Assembly (NCBI GenBank): GCA_017650105.1
Contig: JAGCFO010000011.1
Span: 1 to 64,000 of the forward strand
DNA: 64,000 bases
Source of the DNA: Bacteroidaceae bacterium
GTDB taxonomy: Bacteria; Bacteroidota; Bacteroidia; Bacteroidales; Bacteroidaceae
Direction of reading: 5' to 3'
The translations under genes and the position numbers were made by a program. This document shows, in pieces, positions 58,075 through 64,000 of the stretch. Positions within the stretch are counted from its first letter, which is position 1. Each line of letters opens with the position of its first letter. The notes beneath the pieces are model-generated. The model had not been told where the DNA came from and did not search any database. It saw only the letters and a program-made list of their open reading frames with translations.

Positions 58075-59322
58075 ATGAACTCTGAACTATCAACAAAACC
58101 GAAGGTCTTCGTCAGTGGCTGCTATGACCTGCTGCACAGCGGGCACGTGGAGTTCTTCCGTCAGGCATCAGCATACGGAAGCCTTTATGTTGGTATAGGC
58201 TCCGATTCAACCATCCAGCACCTGAAGGGACACAAGACGCTCTACAGCGAGAACGAACGTCTGTTCATGGTGAAGTCCATCCGCTATGTACAGGACGCAT
58301 TCATCAACCGAGGAAGCGGGTTGATGGATTTTATTCCTACGGTCGATTTCTTGAAGCCAGACATCTTCGTGGTCAACGAGGATGGTTCCACTAAAGAAAA
58401 GGAAAACTTTTGTAAGGAGCGAGGAATCGAATATGTCGTCTTGAAGCGGACTCCACAAGAAGGTCTTGAGGCCCGTTCTTCAACTGATATCAAAAATGCC
58501 GTTTGTGGCATTCCCACTCGTCTCGATTTGGCAGGCACATGGATCGACCAGCCATACGTATCGTGCTTTGCTCCAGGATGGGCCATCACGATATCCCTTG
58601 AGGCCACCTTCGAAATCCGCGAGCGTTGTGGACTTTCCACATCCACCCGTAATATGATACGTCGTATCTGGCCGATGAAACTCCCCGATATGGACCCCGA
58701 GATGTTGGCGAAGCTAGTCTTCTGTTTCGAGAACGATCCCGAACGCTCCGACGGCATCATCTCCGGTGCTCAGGACAGCATTGGCATCTGCATGCCTGGG
58801 CTCGTACGCCACTATTACAACAACCGTTTCTGGCCCGAGAAGATTGAGAGCTGTCAGGATGAGAGCATCCTCCAGTGGCTCGAGAGTCATCTCATAATGA
58901 TTCCGATGGAACCACGTAAGCCAGGCTGTTCTGTAGTGGAGGGCAAAGACATCACAGAACCTAAGGTCAAGGCGCTGGCCAAGGCCGCCGATGATTGCTG
59001 GACAGCTATCATGGCGAAAGACCTGCAAGCCTTTGCCGATGCCTACCGTGCCAGCTTCAACGCTCAAGTAGCTATGTTCCCCGGGATGGTACATCCGGTT
59101 GAGAGTGTAGAGAGTAGAGTTGAGAGTCAGTTTAAGGAGTTTAAAGGTTTAAGTGTTCAAGAGTATATTGACAGATGGTCTAAGGTTCCCGGAGTATTGG
59201 CCTGGAAGATGCCCGGTGCCGGCGGAGGCGGTTACCTCGCCTGTGTAGTCACCGATGCCGACCAGTTCTGCAACGAACATGAAGAAGCAATAAGATTGAC
59301 TATCCGTAGAGCCGGAATGTAA
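58075..59322 (+). CDS. Nucleotidyltransferase-GHMP kinase fusion
   Basis: 415 residues. Residues 9-140 are a cytidylyltransferase-like domain with HSGH (21-24) and a late SSTD. From about 145 a GHMP-kinase-like domain begins GIPTRLDLAGTWIDQPYVS, with GIISGAQDSIGI in the middle and GAGGGGYLACVV near the end. Such two-domain proteins can phosphorylate a sugar at C1 and then activate it, as Fkp and HldE do with other domain pairs. Position after gmd-fcl suggests surface-sugar supply; the sugar is unknown. A minisatellite-encoded stretch (VESVESRVESQF) sits before the last motif. Confidence 0.78.
   Translation: MNSELSTKPKVFVSGCYDLLHSGHVEFFRQASAYGSLYVGIGSDSTIQHLKGHKTLYSENERLFMVKSIRYVQDAFINRGSGLMDFIPTVDFLKPDIFVVNEDGSTKEKENFCKERGIEYVVLKRTPQEGLEARSSTDIKNAVCGIPTRLDLAGTWIDQPYVSCFAPGWAITISLEATFEIRERCGLSTSTRNMIRRIWPMKLPDMDPEMLAKLVFCFENDPERSDGIISGAQDSIGICMPGLVRHYYNNRFWPEKIESCQDESILQWLESHLIMIPMEPRKPGCSVVEGKDITEPKVKALAKAADDCWTAIMAKDLQAFADAYRASFNAQVAMFPGMVHPVESVESRVESQFKEFKGLSVQEYIDRWSKVPGVLAWKMPGAGGGGYLACVVTDADQFCNEHEEAIRLTIRRAGM
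59099..59160. repeat. Minisatellite inserted in frame in the kinase gene
   Basis: GTTGAGAGTGTAGAGAGTAG and following GAGTT/AAGG words encode a low-complexity Val-Glu-Ser stretch between two conserved parts of the GHMP-like domain. Confidence 0.65.
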
Positions 59323-59335
59323 CTACCCGTAAGAT

Positions 59336-59643
59336 ATGACAAAGAAGCAACAGATACAACTGTTTGGGGATAAGAAAGTCCGTGTGGCATGGGACGATGA
59401 GAAGGAGAAATGCTACTTCTCGATTGTCAATTGTGTGCGAGGTGCTGACTGACAGTGATTATCAGGCTGCACGTAAGTACTGGAAGGTGCTGAAAGGCAG
59501 GCTGAAAAAGGAGGGCAATGAAACGGTAACAAATTGTTACCAGTTGAAAATGCTTGCCCCTGACGGTAAGATGCGCTCTACCGATGTGGCTGATACTGAG
59601 CAGCTTTTCCGTCTGATACAGAGTATCCCGTCCAAGAAGGCAA
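59336..59643 (+). pseudogene. Frameshifted and truncated Bro-N/DinD-like gene
   Basis: The frame from ATG 59336 (MTKKQQIQLFGDKKVRVAWD) stops at 59450-59452. Homologous sequence continues in the next frame from about 59439 (EVLTDSDYQAARKYWKVLK, NCYQLKMLAPDGKMRSTDVA) to about SIPSKKA. The usual C-terminal half is missing. Bro-N proteins are phage-antirepressor-like or DNA-damage-inducible. Confidence 0.78.
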
Positions 59644-59712
59644 AACCAATGGTCGATGGTGATCAAACTCTTCCATCTAACATCTTACATAAACATAAAG
59701 CAAAGCGAAACG

Positions 59713-59931
59713 ATGTCAGCAATCGGATACGCAATACAGGAAAAGTGCTTGGCTTTTGCGGACCGTGTAATCAAGCTCAACCGACGAACGAAGCAAGAGC
59801 AGAGACCAAGCTCGTTTGGACTATGCCTTGCAACCGACGGAGCAGTGAGTGGAGAGCCAAGTTCACTTGAGCTATCCCGAGTCGCGTCGGAGGAAGAGCA
59901 AAGGTCAAGGAGGAGGAAAACCGAAGGTTAA
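59713..59931 (+). pseudogene. Truncated four-helix-bundle gene fused to a dispersed repeat
   Basis: MSAIGYAIQEKCLAFADRVIKL resembles the first helix of a PF05635 four-helix-bundle protein, but after about 45 codons the frame runs into the GC-rich repeat at 59832 and ends. The remaining helices are absent. Confidence 0.6.
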
Positions 59932-59985
59932 CCTGGTGCGCAGAGCTGTGCTCGCATGAGTTTTGCCGAGGTGAGGAGGAGGAAG
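59832..59985. repeat. GC-rich dispersed repeat, copy 3
   Basis: Nearly identical to 40998-41149 over about 150 bp, through GAGCTATCCCGAGTCGCG and GCAGAGCTGTGCTCGCATGA. The 307-bp stretch 59932-60238 holds its end, the promoter element before the ATPase gene and no gene. Confidence 0.85.
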
Positions 59986-60214
59986 ACGAAGTCAACATTG
60001 GGATATGGGCCACGGCTGGAGTGGAGACATGCCAAGATAATGAAAAGTTAAGGTATTAAAAGCGGATAAGCATTAAAGAAGATTTGCTTGACGGGCAAAG
60101 TTGATGTCCATCGTTCCCCTATTATAAAAGAAACGGAATAAAGAATCTCCTTGCAACTCAGCTGCCAGTTAGTTAAAGTTTCTTGCAAGTTCGCTGTATG
60201 TTGAGAAGTTTTTG

Positions 60215-60222
60215 TACTTTTG
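60215..60222 (+). promoter_or_regulatory. -7 element before the DUF4143-type ATPase gene
   Basis: TACTTTTG fits TAnnTTTG and ends 16 nt before ATG 60239. No TTTG is at the expected distance upstream. Confidence 0.5.
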
Positions 60223-60238
60223 CGAAAAAATTCTAATT

Positions 60239-61441
60239 ATGGAGAGAATATGTCGAGGTGATTATATCGCTTTGGTTCGCAGCTTGCTGGGCAAAGGAGA
60301 GGCTGTAGTGTTGACTGGGCACAGGCGTGCCGGAAAGAGCTGTATTTTAGAACTGCTCTCTGCTGAGCTGAGTGCTGCCGGCCATGTGATTTACATTGAT
60401 ATGGAAGACCCTGCGAATGCTGACATTACATCGTTCTGGGAACTGTCCGAAAAGATTAAGGCTGCCTTGGAAGAAGGTCACCATAACTTTGTACTGATTG
60501 ACGAAGTACAGGAGGTCTCCGAATTTGAGAAAGCCTTGCGCTACTGGGTGAAGCAGGACGGAGTGGACGTGGTAGTGACAGGCAGCAATGCGGCCATGCT
60601 GTCGAGCGACATTGCATCGTCGTTTGCCGGACGCTATCATCGCGTACACGTAAGCAGTCTTGACTATCGTGAGTTCCTGCTGTTCTACGAACTGGACGAT
60701 TCCGACAATGCCTTCTCGCAGTATCTGCGCTGGGGTGGTCTGCCATTCCTCTACCGCATCCCCTTGGAGGACGAGCGGACGAGGACGGAGTATCTTGGCA
60801 GCATCTACGACACTATTTTTGTGAAGGATATCGTGCGTCGCAAGAATGTGCGAAATGTATCACTGCTGGATAATCTGGCCCGGTTTGTGGCAGACAACTG
60901 TGGGAAAGTCTTTTCCGCCAACAGTATAGCCAAATACCTGAAGGGCAGTAGCCTGTCCGTCTCGGCCAACACGGTGGGAGAGTATATGGATGCTTTGTGC
61001 GACACGTATATGATTGACCGTGTGAAACGTTACGATATAAAAGGCAAGAGCATTTTTGAGCAGCAGGACAAGTATTATTTTGAGGATTTGGGATTGCGCA
61101 ATTACCTGTGTCGCGACAAGCGCAGTCTTGACGTGGAAAAGGTACTGGAGGGTGCCGTCTATCTAAAGCTCAAGCGCAGCGGCTATGAGGTGTATGTGGG
61201 GCAGCTGAATGGGAAAGAGATAGATTTTCTAGCCCGCCGTGGCGATGAGGTTATATACGTGCAGGTGGCTGTGCAGGTGATGGGTGAAGACACCTACGAA
61301 CGCGAATTCGGCAACCTGAAGCTGATAAAGGACAATTATCCCAAATATGTAGTGACGATGGATCCGAATGTGGGACTCATTCACGATTCAGGGATCGTTG
61401 CCTGCTCCGCTCGTCAGTTCCTTTTGAATTTTATATCATAA
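60239..61441 (+). CDS. ATP-binding protein, AAA_14 + DUF4143
   Basis: 400 residues from ATG 60239. Walker A is TGHRRAGKSC (26-35), Walker B VLIDEVQEV, followed by VVVTGSNAAMLSS. The DUF4143 C-terminus has YYFEDLGLRNYL and a PD-(D/E)xK-like GKEIDFLARRGDEVIYVQVAV. These proteins are common in Bacteroidales; proposed roles include DNA-related or self-regulating ATPases, none proven. It is monocistronic. Confidence 0.88.
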   Translation: MERICRGDYIALVRSLLGKGEAVVLTGHRRAGKSCILELLSAELSAAGHVIYIDMEDPANADITSFWELSEKIKAALEEGHHNFVLIDEVQEVSEFEKALRYWVKQDGVDVVVTGSNAAMLSSDIASSFAGRYHRVHVSSLDYREFLLFYELDDSDNAFSQYLRWGGLPFLYRIPLEDERTRTEYLGSIYDTIFVKDIVRRKNVRNVSLLDNLARFVADNCGKVFSANSIAKYLKGSSLSVSANTVGEYMDALCDTYMIDRVKRYDIKGKSIFEQQDKYYFEDLGLRNYLCRDKRSLDVEKVLEGAVYLKLKRSGYEVYVGQLNGKEIDFLARRGDEVIYVQVAVQVMGEDTYEREFGNLKLIKDNYPKYVVTMDPNVGLIHDSGIVACSARQFLLNFIS

Positions 61442-61519
61442 TTTTCAGCTTGACTTCAGTCGTTTCGCGAGTCGAAGCCGACTTTTAACATTTTAACAAT
61501 TTAACAAAGTTCGATTTCT

Positions 61520-61810
61520 ATGTGGAGCATGATGACAATGACGTTGGAGCAGTTGGCCGGCACGTGGCTGACCGATGATGGCCGATGCACGATGTGGATA
61601 GGCGAAGAGAATAATACCGGCATTGTCATTAACTGCGACGGAAAGAATGTCTTGTCTGAATACACGAGATTCAGATACGATATTGAAAGAAACATCTGCT
61701 TGCTATCCGACTCAGTGGTGCTGTGCCAGCTGTTTGATGATCATTCAATTCGAGTCAAATTAACGATAGGAGAGCAAACTGAAGAGTTGTTTTTAAGCAA
61801 AGGAAAATAG
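61520..61810 (+). CDS. Small protein of unknown function
   Basis: 96 residues. The pattern LEQLAGTWLTDDGRCTMWIG and repeated short strands suggest a small beta-barrel (lipocalin-like), but no family is recognised. ATGs at residues 1, 4, 5 and 7 are all possible starts. It stands between the ATPase gene and a dispersed repeat. Confidence 0.5.
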   Translation: MWSMMTMTLEQLAGTWLTDDGRCTMWIGEENNTGIVINCDGKNVLSEYTRFRYDIERNICLLSDSVVLCQLFDDHSIRVKLTIGEQTEELFLSKGK

Positions 61811-61849
61811 AATACCACCGCTTCATGCACAAATGCCAGCAAGCAGCCA

Positions 61850-61930
61850 TTAGAGCCTTCCACCCAGAAATAGGTGTCAGCCCAATGCCCGCAGGGCGGG
61901 CATCCGGCTGGATCATTTAAGCGGCAAAGC
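61850..61930. repeat. Dispersed ~80-bp repeat, copy 2
   Basis: AGAGCCTTCC, CAGCCCAATGCC and GCGGGCATCCGGCTG at the same spacings as 46690-46770. A TTTAACAATTAACAA minisatellite follows to about 61985. Confidence 0.75.
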
Positions 61931-62027
61931 CGCAAGTGTAAAACGAAGCGATTTAACAATTAACAATTTAACAAATTAACAGTTAACGGGTAGCGCTTCA
62001 GGCATAAATTAGATTATTCGTTTCATT

Positions 62028-63695
62028 ATGACATTCAAACCAAATAAGTCTCTATCAGAATCTGATATCCGAGAAGAAGATTCCGTTGATTTTATCCGGG
62101 ATCTTCTGAAAGGGTATGGAGTGAAGCCTGCTTTGAAGAAGGGGGATAAGGAGGCTAATATTGACGGTTTTATTGAATTGTTGGATGACGAAAATCGCCT
62201 CAGTGGAAAAATAACGGCACAGGTTAAAACAGTTCCTCCCTCTCTTGAAGGTCAGTGGTTATTTGATTGTCCGACATCTTTATTTGGATATGCAGAACAT
62301 ACAAATGAGGTAGTCATCATCATGGCTGTTGACCATAAGAACAAAACAGTCCTTTGGAAGTACATTTCACGAGAGTTAATAGAGGCTAACGAGAACAAGG
62401 CAAATCAAGATACTATCAGGCTTCATTTTGATCATGACGGTCAAATGACCTCTGCCAATGTGGAAGATACTATTAAAATTTGGCGCATTCTGGCTCTCCA
62501 GCAATTGAAGCTTTACAATGCAGCTCCTGCTTTGGCAAAGGAAAATGAGGCTCTTCGTAAGGCTTTGTTTCAAGCCAAAGGAATAGATATGACACTTACA
62601 CCAGGGGAAATTCAAACCGTTCAGTTGTTCATTGATACCTACAATGATCTGATGAATAGAGAGCTTCTCTATGTAAAGAAAAATCTTTATCCGGATGTCT
62701 GGAAATTTGGTATAGCAATTTATTGCTTTGAACCAGCTAAGCTCGGTTATCTTATCTATTCCATCAATAATGGAGAGAACCACCCGCTCATCAAACAAGT
62801 ACCTTCTGATTATGCTTTATTACATCAGATGCCTTATGAAATGATGTCTAACTACAACGTGGAGAACCCGTTCAAAACAGACTATCGTATATTATTACGT
62901 GAGCGCATTAAACACCATGTGGAAAAATTTATAAAGTACTTTAATGAGCCGCCTGTTACTGTTCCATTTGCTGCCGAAATTGTATCTGACTATCTTAACA
63001 AAGATGCAGAAGGAATCATCATTCCGAAAAATGAGCGTGATACATTCAGTCAAATGGCAGGTTGGTTACAGGCTAATGTATCGCACCTATTAAAGCCACG
63101 AACCCGTGTTGTTTATGGTCCTTTCCAAGAGGTAGATTTGTTTGCGGTTTATAATAGTATACAATATCTGATATCACAGGGCTTAGAACAGGCCTCATTA
63201 CCGTATCCCTCCAAGGGTAAGTATGGTAACACAGGATATGTCTATGATTGGTACAATCCGGATGGTGCTTACGTGAAGGCTTCTTATGTTATAGATGCAG
63301 TTGAGAATGCATACCATTCATTTATTACAAATAACTTCCCGCTTTTAGCTGAAAAGTTGGACAACTATAAAGGGGCTGATTTGATAGTTATGAATGTAAG
63401 ATATGATTCAGAACAGCATAATATAGCATATTATTTATTGAAATCAGACCAACATACATCACGTCGATTCCTGTTCGCCCTCAACAGTAATGATGCTTTT
63501 GTTAGTGAGATTGAGCAGACGGATTATAGAGAGAAAACTCAAAAAACATACTCCTTGAATGGTGTTGATTACAGAATTGTATCCTACGGCTGGGATGCTT
63601 CTCATGAAACCCTTTATAGCAATACCCCTTTGAGAAAAACCTATCAAAAAGTGCTAAAAGATAATTTTGGTCGATTACATGAGACATTAATTTAG
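62028..63695 (+). CDS. DUF4365-type nuclease-like protein
   Basis: 555 residues. The N-terminal domain (about 10-155) matches DUF4365: EEDSVDFIRDLL, then ANIDGFIELL (D46, E50) and ITAQVKT (Q65, K67), a PD-(D/E)xK-like arrangement. The remaining 400 residues are helical and not recognised. The next gene, 1 nt away, is an OLD/RecF-like ATPase, so the pair probably acts together on DNA. Confidence 0.72.
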   Translation: MTFKPNKSLSESDIREEDSVDFIRDLLKGYGVKPALKKGDKEANIDGFIELLDDENRLSGKITAQVKTVPPSLEGQWLFDCPTSLFGYAEHTNEVVIIMAVDHKNKTVLWKYISRELIEANENKANQDTIRLHFDHDGQMTSANVEDTIKIWRILALQQLKLYNAAPALAKENEALRKALFQAKGIDMTLTPGEIQTVQLFIDTYNDLMNRELLYVKKNLYPDVWKFGIAIYCFEPAKLGYLIYSINNGENHPLIKQVPSDYALLHQMPYEMMSNYNVENPFKTDYRILLRERIKHHVEKFIKYFNEPPVTVPFAAEIVSDYLNKDAEGIIIPKNERDTFSQMAGWLQANVSHLLKPRTRVVYGPFQEVDLFAVYNSIQYLISQGLEQASLPYPSKGKYGNTGYVYDWYNPDGAYVKASYVIDAVENAYHSFITNNFPLLAEKLDNYKGADLIVMNVRYDSEQHNIAYYLLKSDQHTSRRFLFALNSNDAFVSEIEQTDYREKTQKTYSLNGVDYRIVSYGWDASHETLYSNTPLRKTYQKVLKDNFGRLHETLI

Positions 63696-63696
63696 G

Positions 63697-64000
63697 ATGA
63701 AACTATATTCGCTTACATTAAAGAATTTCCGTGGTTATAAGGACGAGACTACTATCTTGTTCGATAACCTTACCGCTATAGTTGGTAAAAATGATATAGG
63801 CAAGTCTTCAATACTGGAGGCTTTGGATATCTTTTGCAATACCAAACCAGTTCATCCTATCGAGAAGTCGGATTTGAATGTAGATGCAGCAGTGGCCGGT
63901 GAAACTGATATAGAAATAACAGCAGAGTTTACTGAGTTTCCAGCTACACTTGTTATTGATGCTACCAACCAAACCTCTCTGGCAGACGAATACTTGCTGA
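63697..64000 (+). CDS. OLD/RecF-like AAA ATPase, 5' part only
   Basis: 101 codons visible before the window ends. The start MKLYSLTLKNFRGYKDETTI and Walker A VGKNDIGKSSILEAL (29-43) are those of AAA_15/OLD-type ATPases. Whether a TOPRIM nuclease domain follows cannot be seen. Coupled to the DUF4365 gene by a 1-nt gap. Confidence 0.82.
   Translation, partial: MKLYSLTLKNFRGYKDETTILFDNLTAIVGKNDIGKSSILEALDIFCNTKPVHPIEKSDLNVDAAVAGETDIEITAEFTEFPATLVIDATNQTSLADEYLL

Overview
The window reads as a chromosomal segment of a Bacteroidales bacterium, most likely Prevotellaceae or a close relative. Reasons visible in the sequence: promoters of the form TTTG/TTG - about 19-20 nt - TAnnTTTG before several genes; secreted proteins carrying dockerin-like DVNGDG..NVSDVT motifs; a BspA-type leucine-rich-repeat protein; GLUG-repeat and FISUMP-like secreted proteins; a UpxY/NusG-like antiterminator; and a Bacteroidetes-type rhamnose pathway. 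No rRNA or tRNA gene, CRISPR array, transposase or integrase was recognised.

1-36 kb is GC-rich, mostly ordinary host chromosome: a GH27 alpha-galactosidase, three surface or secreted dockerin-tagged proteins, a PHP / aldolase-dehydrogenase / metallopeptidase cluster, an SGNH hydrolase, a thioredoxin-like lipoprotein, a nitroreductase, a tricorn-type protease, a zinc dehydrogenase and a two-domain class II aldolase, alkaline phosphatase, argR-argC, and a rhamnose operon (rhaB, rhaA, MFS transporter). Embedded here are a pair of long palindromic elements whose arms differ in sequence but stay self-complementary (6.3-7.1 kb), a free-standing rod-like structured RNA with its own terminator (29.5-29.7 kb), and an ArgC whose catalytic Cys position reads Asn.

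36-55 kb is an AT-richer accessory region built around sodB. A GxxExxY gene bounded by repeats sits just upstream of sodB. The 3' end of sodB is repeated twice downstream (67 bp at 39.06 kb, 124 bp at 51.01 kb), the pattern left when islands insert serially at the end of a gene and restore its reading frame. The first segment holds one RelA/SpoT-domain protein. The second holds an AlbA_2-type regulator flanked by inverted 11-bp iterons, a TIGR02391-like protein next to a KwaA-KwaB (Kiwa) pair, an ATPase + TOPRIM-like pair, a GIY-YIG nuclease in its usual repeats, a GHKL-ATPase/nuclease-like protein and a Cas2-like + PIN pair. Beyond the second copy lie a membrane-anchored protein + large PIN-like protein pair and small genes. 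The density of nuclease and NTPase genes suggests a defence island; only the Kiwa call is firm.

55-60 kb carries surface-sugar genes (gmd, fcl, a nucleotidyltransferase-GHMP kinase fusion) interleaved with short low-complexity minisatellites, two of which sit in frame inside coding sequence. 59-64 kb returns to accessory DNA: two broken genes, a DUF4143-type ATPase, and a DUF4365 nuclease-like gene followed by an OLD/RecF-like ATPase that runs off the end.
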